From Cryptomeria japonica (taxonomy: Eukaryota > Streptophyta > Pinopsida > Cupressales > Cupressaceae): a stretch of DNA of 62,000 bases. This document shows positions 22,134 through 33,584 of the stretch, piece by piece. A program made the position numbers and the translations under genes. Positions within the stretch are counted from its first letter, which is position 1. Each line of letters starts with the position of its first letter. The DNA lies in NCBI RefSeq assembly GCF_030272615.1, contig NC_081412.1:340131370-340193369 (forward strand), in the 5' to 3' direction. The notes beneath the pieces are model-generated. The model searched no databases. It saw only the letters and a program-made list of their open reading frames with translations, and was not told where the DNA came from.

Positions 22134-23860
22134 TAGATCAAAGACTTTCTGGAATGTGTTTAGTCATTCTCCCAATCATATTTTGAAGGTTCTGAAAATA
22201 ACTGCAAGGAGTTTAGTCCAGACCCGGGATGTTGATCCTACAAATAGTTTTATTCAGCTTAAAGGCAACAAAATTCCAAAAGGGCTAGTGACTCTGGAGA
22301 GGTTTTTCACCTGGGATGATGCGTTCATAGGCAAGAAAGTCCCCAAGGATGATGGGAAAGGAAGCTACGAGAAAATAAATCTGGGCGATGAGTCTAACCC
22401 TAAAGAGGTAACAATTGGCAAGTGTTTTTCTCCGGAGGAAAAACGAATACTTGGTGCACTACTGAAACAATACATTGATGTATTCACTTGGTCCTACGAT
22501 GATCTAAAGGAGTTTAGAGATGGGCATTTTCAACATCAGATTCTGTTGAAGCCAGGCGTCTCTCCCTTCAGACAAAAAGTGAGAAATTTCAACCCTATAA
22601 TGGCAGACACCATCTTTAAAGAGGTTGATAAAATGCTTAAAGCAATAATCATATATCTAATTCATCATTCTACTTGGGTATCCAACATCATGTCCATGAG
22701 GAAGAAGAATGGGGAGATTCGTATTTGTGTGGATTTCCGCAATTTGAATCAGGCAAGTCTTAAGGACAACTACGCCTTACCCAATATGATCATATTCTGC
22801 AGACGGTATCTGGGTCAGAGATGATGTCGATGTTAGACGGTTTTTCTGGTTACAATCAAATTAGTGTTGCAAAGCATGAACAACACAAGACGACATTCAT
22901 CACTCCGTGGGAAACATTCACATATAACCGTATGCCTTTCAGCTTAATAAATGCCAGAGCCACCTTTCAAAGGGATATGGATTCCTCTTTTAAGGATTTT
23001 TGAGACAGAATTATTGTTGTTTACCTGGACGACCTGACGATGTTTTCTAGAGAGAGGAAGAACCATCTCAAGGATCTGAGGGCAGTTCTGTAGTGTTGTC
23101 GAGAACATGGAATCTCCTTGAACCTAAAGAAGTCAGTTTTTTGTGTCACGGAGGGCAAATTACTAGGACACATTGTTTCAAAGGAAGGAGTCAAGATTGA
23201 TCCTGAGAGAGTTAATGCAATTCAACGTCTTAGTTTACCTTCAAATAGGACTGGAGTAAGGTCTTTCTTTGGTCAAGCGAATTTCTTAAGGAGGTTCGTT
23301 CTGGAGTTTGCAGAAACTACCAAACACATCATCAACTTGTTGAGTGAACAACATCCTTTCAAATGGACTGAAGAGGCCAAAGAAGCTTTTGAAAGAATCA
23401 AGGTTTCAGTTGCTAATGCACCAACTCTCATCAACCCAGATTTCAAAAATAATTTCATTATATATTGCTATGCCTCATAACAGACAATGTCTGGAATACT
23501 GTTGCAAATGGATGAGTTTGAGGCCGAAGCACCTATAGCGTTCATGAGTGTTCCACTCAAGAAGCATGAGCTTAGGTATTCACTCTTGGAGAAACACGCC
23601 TTTGTTGTGGTCAAGGCAGTAAAACAATTTCGATATTACATTCTGCACTCTCACTCCTTGGTTTTTGTTCCAGACTCCGCAGTGAAAGGCATTTTAACTT
23701 AGCAAGAGGTCGGACTCAATAAAAGAGCAACTTGGGTGACAAAAATCCAGGAATATGATCTAGACATTTGCCCTACAAAGACAATCAAAGGACAAGGCTT
23801 ATGCAGGTTAATAGCAGAAAATGAGATGGAAACAGAAGCAGAATTACCATTAACTCTTTT
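22120..23860 (+). pseudogene. Reverse transcriptase and canonical RNase H of the nested element
   Basis: The run-in 'YIDVFTWSYDDLKEFRDGHF' (about 22470-22530) leads to RT with 'MRKKNGEIRICVDFRNLNQA', then after a frame change 'SMLDGFSGYNQISVA', and the intact active site YLDD at 23022-23033. Connection and RNase H follow ('LLGHIVSKEGVKIDPERV', 'NNFIIYCYAS', 'HELRYSLLEKHAFVVVKAV', 'VPDSAVKGIL'). The first RNase H Asp is Tyr (CYAS instead of CDAS). Stops include TGA at about 23001, TAG at 23092, TAA at 23478 and TAG at 23700. It would copy element RNA to DNA. Confidence 0.87.
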
Positions 23861-25137
23861 TGTTGGATTGCAGGATACCTGGTTTTCTGATGTGGCCTAT
23901 TATTTGACTTATGGCAGCTGCCCAAGTCATTTGTCAGCAAAGGAACAAAGGAATCTTAAGTTAAAAGCAGCTAAGTATGTTATTTGGCAGGATGTTTTGT
24001 ACAAAAAGGGTTTGTATGGAACATACTTAAGGTGCATGTATAAGCCTCAACAACAAAAACTTCTGGAAGTCTATCATGATGAAGCCTGTGGCGGACACTT
24101 CTCATCCTCTGTCACTGCTTTCAAAATTTTAAGGAATTTCTTTTATTGGCCCGACATGTTTTGAGATGCGTATATTTATGTAAAAGAATGTGAGAAATGC
24201 CAACTCTTTTCCGGGAAGCCACATTTAGCGGCTCTGCCTTTAAGGCCTATGGTAATTGATGAACCTTTCAGATAGTGGGGAATTGATTTCATTGGGCCAA
24301 TAAATCCTCATTCCAGTGCTGGTCATATGTATATTTTGACAGCAACTGACTATTTTACTAAGTGGGTGGAGGCCATTCCCACTAAAAAGGCAAACTCAGA
24401 GGTTGTGTGTAACTTTCTCAAAGATTGCATCCTAGTCCGTTTCAGGGTTCCCCAAAAGATTGTTGCAGATAACGCATCGTATTTGTCTTCTGAGGAATAA
24501 ACCATGTTTTGTTATGAACATCATATTACTCTCTCACATTCCTCTGATTACTTTTCACAGGGTAATGGACTAGCAGAATCAAGCAACGAGAACCTGATAG
24601 CGATTATGAAGAAGTTGGTTGACGAAAATGCTCGGAATTGGCATAAAAAGGTTTATGAAGCTTTGTGGGCAGACAAAATCATGCCTAAAAGAGCCTTTGG
24701 AATGGCACCTTTTGAGCTTGTGTATGGGATCGATGCAAAACTTTCTTTACCCCTGGAATTGTCAGCAACCAAGCTGCAGACAGTAGTGGAGGATTCTTGC
24801 TTTCAGAATGCTTTAGAAAAGAGGGCTATGTACCTAATGAAGTTGGAAGAAGAAAGAGAGATGTTTGTGGACAAAATTATAGAACATCAGAGCAGGGTGA
24901 AGAAGATTTTTTGACATGAGAGCTTGTCCAAGAGGTTTCCTTGAAGGAGATGAGGTACTGTTGTGGGATAAATGGAAGGAACCAAAGGGTGTGCATGGTA
25001 AATTTGACTCATTGTGGAAAGGACCATTCAGGATCTGTGAAGTGGTGGGACAAAGTGCTTTTAGACTCAGCTATTCTGATGGAACGCTTATGCCCTATAC
25101 CTATAATGGGCAAGATCTCAAGCTTTACAAACTGTGA
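23861..25137 (+). pseudogene. Integrase of the nested element
   Basis: The HHCC zinc-binding region spans about 24070-24200 ('YHDEACGGHFSS', 'CEKCQLFSGKPH'). The catalytic core has 'WGIDFIGPINPHS', 'VADNASY' and 'QGNGLAESSNENLIAI', giving the D, D, E triad. The C-terminal part has 'GDEVLLWDKWKEPKGVHGKF' and ends at TGA 25135-25137. No chromodomain is visible, unlike in the outer element. Stops at about 24162, 24273, 24498 and 24912 plus a final frameshift inactivate it. Integrase inserts the cDNA; the exact CATTG duplication is the trace of this activity. Confidence 0.88.
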
Positions 25138-25305
25138 GTCCTGTGGTCAAGAGTTTATGTATATAGTAGATTAGGTGTCTTGTTTCAAGTGTCTGTTTAG
25201 GTGTGAGTCTCCTTTATTCCCCTATTTTCCTTTGGTCATGCGAAACCAAAGATTCTGAGCTCTTTGCATTTTTCTTCGCAAACTGCAATCCCCAGTCAGA
25301 GCCAA
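25138..25305 (+). other. 3' untranslated segment before the 3' LTR
   Basis: 168 bp between the integrase stop and the 3' LTR. The expected polypurine tract directly before TGTTAC at 25306 is not evident; the adjoining bases are CAGTCAGAGCCAA. Either the tract is degenerate or an unusual primer was used. Confidence 0.5.
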
Positions 25306-25457
25306 TGTTACCACGTCATATTTCCCTTTGTAATGGGGACAAATTCCTTTTTAAAATTCCTTTTGGAGTCCTAATCTTTCTTGTAATACCTCAGTTCAAG
25401 CCCTTAGTCCGTTTGTAAATCGTCTTTCAATAAAAAATGCCGAGTTTTAGTAATACG

Positions 25458-25773
25458 TTGAACTCTGTGAACACTTTGAACCATCTTGAACTGGGTTCAA
25501 CAGGTTCATTTAGGTTCCACAGGTTCCTATGTGTTCAAGGGATTTTTCATACTAACATTTTCTTTAAGTGTTTTGCAGTGGCTCTTTAAGGGTTTTTGTT
25601 CGGTGATGTTTTATGTCATTTCTCTCCTAGCGTTGAACTCATTGAACCAAGTTCAAAAGGTTCAAACGTGTTCAACATGTTCAACATAGCACAAATGGTC
25701 AGCAACTTGGCATAATTAATATTCTCAGCAAAGATTTTCCCTGAGCGCGGCGTACACCTTGAACTACTTGAAC
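25458..25773. promoter_or_regulatory. Phased TTGAAC/GTTCAA cluster in 3' LTR
   Basis: Copy of the 5' LTR cluster. All twelve hexamers are retained at an offset of 9344, while the first 240 bp of the LTRs differ at about 14 positions. Confidence 0.6.
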
Positions 25774-26271
25774 TCCAATGAAGTCTGTTCAGGATGTTCA
25801 TATGTGTTCAAAGTTGGTGGGTCCCGTGGGTTAAATGATTTGATGGTGCATTGATTGCCAAATATGAGGAAGGTGAACCATGTCTTAAGTGACGTCAATC
25901 CTTGGCTTTTCGAAGTAAGTAATCATTTCGGGAACTGGTGGTTACTTCAAAAATGCCGCCATGCATTTAATGCATGCATGTGATGTCCAATCCTCAAATT
26001 TAACACACTCAAACTGACAATTGGAATTATTGCACTTAATAGTTCCGTTTCATTGTCCACGCTATAAGGTATGAAGGATTAATTCTCTGAAAATTTGTTC
26101 CTTGCTGCTGCGGTGTTATTTTTCCTGGATAGAAGTATTAATCGCCGGTAGTCGTCTGGTTGCTCAACTGTCAAGGTGAGTCCCTTTCTCGTTCTGTCCA
26201 GTAATTTTTGCCTATATTTCTTCTCTCGTAGTAGGGTTGCTGCAACAAAATGAGGCTTATCATTTTGCATT

Positions 26272-27741
26272 ATGAAGTCCACACTGCACTTGTTCGGGAA
26301 TGTTTTTAGCCTTGCATGTACAGAGCCCATAGTTAGCGATACCGACCTTAAAGGGGAAAATCTTGAAGTTCTAAAAGAAAGGTTATTCAAGGGAATTGAT
26401 GGTTCTTTTGGTGTGGAGATTTTGAGCAGTGGTCTCATAGAGGCAACAACTTTTCCCCCATCTATCACGTGCCCAGAATTGGTTAGGGAATGTATCACTA
26501 GGTATGATCCAGTCTCTGAGACCATTAGAAAAGATGATGGTGAAACCCTTCTTGCTATAAACCATGAAGTAATTTCCTCTGTCTTCAAGATACCTAATTA
26601 CCAGTTCTCCATTTTTTCCCCTGCTCAGTCAATCACCAAGTTCAACGCGGATAGAACCGGACACCGAAATAATGTAGCAAAATACTAGCTGAAGGTTCCT
26701 CAAACAGGTGGTTCCAGGTTGCCCAAGAATCCCAATAAGAATCACATGCAACCTCACATTCACGATGTCATGCTTTTTTTGCACCAAGTCAGAGGCTCTG
26801 CAGAAGCCTACAGTTTTGACGACTAGATTTATTGCTATGTGCAGGTAGTGCTAGAGGGGAAGCAATACCTTGATTGGGCAGAATTGATTGTCGATTCAAT
26901 GAGGGAGCAACTGAGTAAGGCTAAACAATTTAAGCAGAATTTCTTCATGTCATCGTATCTTGTATACTGTTTGGCATGTGTTAAGGATTTAGTTGGAATA
27001 CTAAGACAACTCACTGAGGAGGATGTTCCCATGTATGATTTCTACCCCATGCTGTAAAAGGATAATGCCTTGCAGGATTTCAGAAGGGTACACAATGCTT
27101 TTCTGGGTGACTTGTGTTATGAATTGAAAAGTATGAAAACCAAAAGAATCTCCGAGGATGCGTAGACATTGATAAGGAGGTTTGGCAGTTTCTTTATCCA
27201 GTTTCATCATTTCTGCTATATAAGAATAGGCGGCTTTGAAGAGGAACCCTTCAAACTCCCTCATTATTGTTCAAATTGCTTTGTTTTAGCAGAGATATGT
27301 AGGCAGCTGACCTCGGTGGTTAAAAAGGCGCAACCCAGGGATAAATGGGAGGGTCATTTTCCCATCCAATTAGGTGTGTTGTCCCATAGTTCAATGTCAG
27401 ACGCCTTGAGCATTGGAGCAGATCTCAAGAACTTCAACTTTCCCCTGTATCCCAAAAGAAAAGGTTTTGATAATAAGGGTTTTTCTTGAAGTCTTGGTCT
27501 AATGCCATATCTCCCAATGCCACAGTTAGAGGACTTCTGGGAAGATTGTACTGATGAACTCGAGGTGTTCAAAAGGGGAAACATGAGGATGGTATTAGAA
27601 CAAGTTATTTCACTTTAGGTAAATCTGGATATTAAAGGGCTCGAAGAGGACTATCTAGAACTGTTTGAACCCGGATACTTAGCCCGTGTCGAAATTGCGA
27701 TGCCTTCAATTAACTGGGACGAGGAAGAGGAAGATAGATAG
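26272..27741 (+). pseudogene. Long reading frame inside the 3' LTR (copy of 16928-18397)
   Basis: 1470 bp, the same length as the 5' copy and collinear with it, from ATG 26272 to TAG 27739-27741. Interrupted by TAG 26686, TAG 26824, TAA 27055, TAG 27163, TGA 27487 and TAG 27616. Four of the six are private to this copy and are C-to-T changes relative to the 5' LTR (CAA to TAA, CAG to TAG, CGA to TGA, CAG to TAG). Where the 5' copy has TGA 17531 and TAG 17591, this copy keeps Trp and Gln. The function is unknown. Confidence 0.58.
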
Positions 27742-27888
27742 AATAGGGGTTAGATTATGTAAATAATTTTTAGTTAATTTTTGGTTTTATATTCCTCGGT
27801 TTTGTAAAAATCCTGTGGGAAGGAAGGATCAGATTTTGAAATCTGGAATTGGAAAGGACTTATAGATGTATTGTCGTGCCTTTGTCGC

Positions 27889-27891
<3 letters not shown>

Positions 27892-27922
<31 letters not shown>
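27892..27922. repeat. (TA)n microsatellite in 3' LTR
   Basis: About 15 TA units at the position of the longer 5' LTR tract. Confidence 0.9.
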
Positions 27923-27924
<2 letters not shown>

Positions 27925-28482
27925 ATCATACTGCTTTTGGGAGAAGGAAAATCTATGTGTTTTGAATCTGTGTAGACACATATCTTTGCATATGTTTATC
28001 TAATCAAAAAACAGTAATGACCTTTCTACTGCAAAAAATTATTATTTTTCTGGGACTCCTTCCTATGAGTTTATGTTTTTAGGGAAAGATTTGTGCTTGA
28101 GAATAGATTTGGTTTCTCTTATATGTTCTTTTCTTTTCTGAATTGTTGGAATGGTGTTTTGAACTTTGTTTCAGTTACTTCCACCTCTTGTATTGAAAAG
28201 GTTGGAAAGATAATTTTTCTCTGAAATATGTGTGAAATATTGGCCTCTCATCCAAGAATGAAGTAGGCATCCTTACATGCTTTCAGGTTAAAAGCGTACC
28301 AATCAAAAATTAATTAGATTATTCCCCGAATAACTAAGATAGGGAGCCGTACCTATGGAAATTCAGAGGAAGTGGTTTATATAACACTTACCCACCTATT
28401 TAGTTGAACACTTGTCTTTAAAAGAAGGTGACAGAGTTTGAAATTGATCATATTTAAGAAAGGCAAAATCCGTTCACTAACA

Positions 28483-28487
28483 CATTG
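28483..28487 (+). repeat. Target site duplication CATTG (right)
   Basis: Exact repeat of 15957-15961. Without one copy and the inner element, the outer pol frame reads on directly from RNase H towards integrase. Confidence 0.93.
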
Positions 28488-29830
28488 GAGGGTAGATATT
28501 ATGGATATAGTCTTGAGTCTGGTGGTCTTCTTCGACATCATGGACAAATCTATGTACATCCTTTGGAGGGTCTTCAAATTTTGTTCATGACTGAGGCCCA
28601 TCTTGCACCTTATTCAGCACACCCTGGTGTCAAGAAGATGCATGCAGATCTTAGACAGATATATCACTGGGCTTGTATGAAATGTGACATTGCTGATTTT
28701 GTGTCCAAGTGCTTGGAATGTTAGCGAGTGAAGGTGGAGCATCAGCACCCTGCAGGGCTTTTACAACCTAATTTGATACCGGATTGGAAATGGGAATCAT
28801 TTCCATGGATTTCATTGTAGGGTTGCCTGTTTCCTCACGTCATCATGATGCCATCATGGTCATTGTTGATAGATTGACCAAAGTTTCTCATTTTGTTCCT
28901 ATTCGATCTTCTTATACAATAGTAGTGGTAGCAAGTGTCTTCTTGCATGATGTGGTGAGGTTGCATGGGATCCCAAGGCGGATCATTTCTGATAGAGACC
29001 CTGTCTTTACATCAGCCTTGTGGACCTCACTTCAGCGTGCTTTGGGAACCCAATTGAACTTCAGTTCAACTTATCACTTAGAGATCGAGGGTCAGACTGA
29101 GCGTGTGAATCAGGTTTTGGAGGACATGCTTTGCATGTATGTTATGGACCAATAGTCACGCTAGGAGGAATATCTTTGCCTTGTGGAGTTTGCTTATAAC
29201 AACGGATATCATAGCTCTATAGGCATGTCTCCCTTCCAGGCTTTGTATGGTCATCCTTTCCGTACTACTTTGAGTTGGGATCGATTGGAGGATAGGGTGT
29301 GTTTAGGCTCGGATTTGATTCATGAGATGGAGCAGCAGGTTGTGCAGATTCATGGGCATTTGATTGCTGCTCAGGATAGGCAGAAGAAGTATGCTGATGC
29401 CCATAGAGTCAATCGTCAGTTTTTAGTTGGCGACTGTGTGTTTTTGAGAGTACGTCTGCAGAGGAGTTTGATCCGTTATGGAAAGGGTTCTAAGTTGGCA
29501 CCTCATTTTGTAGGCTCTTTTGAGATCCTTGAGAGGATAAGACCTGTTGCCTACCATCTTGCCTTGCCACCGAGCCTATCTCGCATCCACGATGTTTTTC
29601 ATGCTTCTGTTCTTCGACCTTATCATCTTGATGTGATCCATGTTCTTGATTGGAACGCTTTGCAGGTCGAGGACGGGCAATTTTCTATGGAGCCCGTGCG
29701 CATCCTTCAGCATCGGGAATTGACCCTCAGGGGTCGTACCATCGAGTAGGTAAGGGTACTATGGGACCCCAGTGATGAGACCTCTGCGACTTGGGAAGAT
29801 GCAGTGAAGGTGAGAGAGCTTTATTCTTAG
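28485..29830 (+). pseudogene. Integrase and chromodomain-like tail of the outer element
   Basis: The N-terminal HHCC zinc-binding region spans about 28590-28724 ('AHLAPYSAHPGVKKMHADL', 'FVSKCLEC'). A one-base frameshift near 28795 leads into the catalytic core in frame 2: 'ISMDFIVGLPVSSRHHDA', 'IISDRDPVFTSALW' and 'GQTERVNQVLEDML' supply D, D and E. Stops follow at 29153 and 29159. The 29183-29749 piece includes 'AYNNGYHSSIGMSPFQALYG' and the C-terminal 'GDCVFLRV', 'GSFEILERI', then 'EPVRILQHRELTLRGR' and, past a TAG, 'VLWDPSDETSATWED', matching the chromodomain-like end of plant chromoviruses. Chromodomains direct integration to heterochromatin (family knowledge). Confidence 0.87.
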
Positions 29831-29860
29831 CTGTTTTAGGCTTCCAGGAGTAACCTAGGC

Positions 29861-29873
29861 TTGGGGGGGAGGA
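29861..29873 (+). promoter_or_regulatory. Polypurine tract of the outer element
   Basis: TTGGGGGGGAGGA directly precedes the 3' LTR start TGTAGTACC. A purine run at this place is the plus-strand primer of LTR retrotransposons. Confidence 0.9.
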
Positions 29874-32800
29874 TGTAGTACCCCTCCTCGATCAGCCTCT
29901 TTTTGTATGTTTTGATTGACTTCAGTGACTGTGCAGTGGAACATTATTGTATATTAATTCAGATTATATGCGATGTTATTTCATGCTTTATCTGGATGTA
30001 TGGTGTATGCTTTTATGCAGTATCTCAGTGCTTATGAGTAATGTTATTTTATGGATCATTATCATGGACTGACACTCTTACCTTATATTGCGATGTGTTA
30101 TTTATTATTGCGCGTTTGCAAGTGTATTGGGGTGCGAGGGGATGATTTTACTTCACTCACTCCGGTGAGACAGGGAACGTCACGATTCTCCTTCATCGGT
30201 GTACATGCCGTGTCTGTATATATATTTGTCTATATGCACGTGTTATTCTTTGGGGCAGGACATTGTAGGTACAATACCTGGTAGGTATGGGGTATCGACT
30301 CCACCTAGTTTCACAGGTTTGAGCGTGCCTTATATATCCGATGGGATTGGAGGAGATAGTTGTTGTACCCTAACTTGACCCGCAGTTACACTCGTATGAG
30401 TGTTGTCTGTCGGTTGTCTTTCCCGTCTGACTGGTATGCGAGTCATAGTGCTTTGGTTTGGTCATTTGTGAGCCGTCATGTGATCATCCTTTGTTTTGTG
30501 TGCTTCCATTATTTAAATGGTTATTTAATTAAATGGATGATGCTATCTCATGTTGGCGTAATTAGTTAATTATTATGGTCTGTGATTATTGATTTATTAA
30601 TTTATGATTTGCTAGATTAAATGGTTAAATGGCTTATTTCATTGTGAAAAGTTGCATTAATATATTTTGTGGAAGGAAATAAATAATTGCCTAGCCATTT
30701 AAATGATATATGCTTATGTTGAAAGAAAGTATAAAATAAAAAGCTTTCCTTTTTACCTTTCCATTTAACTTTTTCATTTTAATTGTTGGAAAAGAATTAT
30801 TTTTGGAAAAGGTAAATCTGATTGTTTTTACTTTTTAAATATTCAAATCTGATTGGTTGGGAAACTTTTAACCTAGAAAGTTTAGGTTAAAAAAATTATT
30901 TTCCATATATGCCTGGAAATTCACGGGAACGGGAGGCAGAATTTCTGGGGAGAAATTTGGTAAACTATTCTGGAAGGAGGAGCTGGAATTCGAATTGGTT
31001 TGCAGGGATTGGGATTCTTCCTTCATTTTGGTTGCTAATTTGCTTCAAGGTTGGATAATCTCTTCTTGTTTTCAACTTAATTTGGAATTTCCAGTTTGCT
31101 TCCTGTGTGTTGAAATTATGCAAATCTTCTTGTAGATTCTTGTGGAATGATTGGAATGGAAGAAAGAGTGTCTATTATTCTTGGTTTTATGAAATTTATA
31201 TCATATGGATGCATTTTGGAAAGAAATGGTTCATTTCTCTATTTGTTGTATGTTGTGTACTTGAAAATCAATTTCTTGTTATACCTCTTCTATTTGGAAA
31301 GAATGAACTAGATTTAGCTTGCTGTGTGCTTTCTAGTATCTTGTTGCCCAAGATTTGGGGTTCTTGTGGGGTTTTATTTCACTATTTGCCTTATTGGTAA
31401 ATATCCATTGGAAATTTGGATTTGGCACTGTGTATGTGTGTGCCCATGAAATGAAACGGAGATGAATCGTGTTCATGTTAAACGGTTTTTTAAATGCTTT
31501 GGAAGCATGTTTTTATTTGTTTCGTAGACCTTACCTTGCCCCATGGCGGGCTAGTCCCACCACAAGGGTCGGTAGTGTCTACTACCCGCAGGTAGCAGAA
31601 CTACCGGTCAACAGCACCACTACGCAGTAGCAGTGCTACCGGTCGGTAGCAGCACTACCGATTGGTAGGACTGCTACCTGTTGGTAGTGGCTACTACCGA
31701 CGGTAGCAACACTACCGATCGGTAGGGCTGTTACCAGCAGTAGTAGCACTACTGACAGGTAGTGTCTATTGCTCCGACAATAACACTACTGCGGTTTGGC
31801 TTTTTCCACCGCTTGACCATGTGCCTTACCAGTGCAAACCGGTATGTGTTATAAATTTAATTTAATTTTATTAAGTGAACATTTTGATGTGGTTGTTTTA
31901 TGTTAAGCATAAATGGTAATTTCCTTGTGATTTTTATTACGTGGTTTAATAAATTATCAATGGAAGTCAAGGCATGAATTAGAGATTCAAATTGGTAGGT
32001 TTGGATATATTCTGGAAATGAATTAAATGCCTGTTAGGAATTCATGTTATAATCGGTTGAATGTTTAATGTGGACTTCCTTCTTGATGGAATATTGATTT
32101 GGAAATTTATTAGATGTGAATGTTGGAAAAGAGTGTTTTATTTAATTTTCAATCAATGATGTTGCAAGTATTTATAATGCTGATTTCCTTAAAGATTGTC
32201 TGAGTGCGGACTTAATGAATTAGCTGTCCTTGCAAGTGTATATTGTGTTATTTCTGGTCTGTGGTTCAGTCGTCCTTTGGTGGCGTATTTGGTACCTTTG
32301 ACCAAGTGATATATGTTGGCTTCGTTGTCGAACCATGTAGTATCTTTGCCTTATGGTTAGTCAAGAGTCAGTATGTCCTTGTGTGACCACTTGTTTCTGA
32401 AAGTGGTGTAATGGTTGTCTGCTTTGCCATAGGGTCCTCAGGGAGTGACCTTGTCTGTTTAGTGTCCTTTGAGAGAGTGGCTTTCGAGCAGGTTACCCCT
32501 GTGAAAGTCAGATAATAAGTGATAATATAATTAATTGATTAGGTGGGTAGTTTCATAACATTAATAAGATATTGTACCTTGCGCATAGGTGAGTGCTTGT
32601 ATTGAGGCTCATAATGTAGTGAGAAGGCCTGGAATGGCAAACCGACCACCTTGTCTTCACAAAAGGCTGGAAGGGTCCGCATGAGACTTAGTTGGAGCCG
32701 AAGGTTCAGGAGAGGTTACCAAGATAGAGAGTCGGGACCTATGAGGGCCTACCGAGGTAACCATCAAGCTATGCGATGACACTCTCTTTAGGTTCACTTG

Positions 32801-33584
32801 TGTGTGTGATGTCGGTTCACTTGTGTTTTGTGATATCGAGTCATTTGTGTATTTGTGATTTTGAGTCACCTGGATTATTATGGAGTCTCTTGTGCTGTCA
32901 TGGAGTCATGTTGTTTTATCGACCATGACATGCTTTTGCTTGCTTGAGGGTCCTCAGCTATCTCCTAGCACGGTGGGGTGATTCCATATTGGGAATTACA
33001 TGGTCGGGTGGTAGTGCCACTTCCCATCGAATGTTCTTGTTCGTATCTTCATGCGAGGATTGGCTTCGCAGGTGTTTTTGTGGTTCGTGGCTCATGCATA
33101 ATCTCATGTTGGAGATTATTGTTATTTGGATACCCTTGTGGTCATTGTATCATTGATCTTTTGTAACCTTGTATTTGGTTAAGTTGTATCCTTATATGTA
33201 TATTGAGAAGCTATGTATTGGAAGAGTAATGTAATCCTATGTTTGGGATGTTTTTATCAGTTCCTTTATGATATGTGTAAATGCTTATTGAAGTGGAGTT
33301 ATATTGTATCCTTTCAATCTTTCAATGGTGTATCTATTATTGCTTATGGCTTCTTGTGATCATTGAGTTAATGATGAATATTTGGATTGATGGTAATTGT
33401 GGAATTTATCTTTTGGAGTTAATTCTTCATTGGTAACCCTTAAGGAATTCTGGTGTAAGTCTTCCACTTGTGTTATCGTGCATGTTGTGTAAATGCACTT
33501 ATGATGTTTATACTTTAAAAAAATAAAAAATTGTTTCACCCTTGTTGTGGGTTTTTCCTTCGGGTTTCATGGAGGGGCATTATA
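29874..33584 (+). repeat. 3' LTR of the chromodomain-type element
   Basis: 3711 bp, the partner of 8764-12457, ending CATTATA where the 5' LTR has CATTACA. It is followed by ataaa, near the ataat preceding the 5' LTR. Confidence 0.92.
31556..31765. repeat. Cluster of palindromic CTACCG/CGGTAG motifs in 3' LTR
   Basis: Counterpart of 10470-10660, with the perfect palindrome CTACCGATCGGTAG at 31712-31725. It appears to hold about one more unit than the 5' LTR, so the array has changed in copy number since insertion. Confidence 0.65.

Larger units (their letters stand above)
15962..28482 (+). mobile_element. Nested Ty3/gypsy Tat-like retrotransposon with 3.2-kb LTRs and extra RNase H
   Basis: Direct repeats 15962-19200 and 25306-28482 start TGTTAC and end TA/CA, flanked by exact CATTG duplications. 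Six bases after the 5' LTR is TGGCGACTCTGCTGGGGA, the tRNA-Arg-type primer site known from Tat/Ogre elements. Internal order: gag, CHHC knuckle, protease, an extra RNase H, RT with intact YLDD, the canonical RNase H, integrase. Each LTR also carries a 490-codon reading frame. About 14 differences in the first 240 bp of the LTRs, mostly transitions, show it is not recent. Frameshifts and stops make it defective. I see no clear polypurine tract before 25306. Confidence 0.92.
25306..28482 (+). repeat. 3' LTR of the nested Tat-like element
   Basis: 3177 bp, the partner of 15962-19200. It ends ACTAACA and is followed directly by the CATTG duplication. Confidence 0.93.
8764..33584 (+). mobile_element. 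Chromodomain-type Ty3/gypsy retrotransposon (Tekay-like), split by a nested element
   Basis: Long direct repeats at 8764-12457 and 29874-33584 begin TGTAGTACCCC and end in ATTACA/ATTATA. The 5' LTR is followed two bases later by an initiator-Met-type primer site; the 3' LTR is preceded by a G-rich polypurine tract. Between them lie gag with a zinc knuckle, protease, RT, RNase H, then (after the 12.5-kb inner element) integrase and a chromodomain-like tail. LTR length, primer type and tail suit plant chromoviruses of the Tekay type (inference). Hand comparison of the first 240 bp of the LTRs shows about 12 differences. Flanking 5-mers ataat and ataaa are probably a decayed target duplication. 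Confidence 0.9.
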
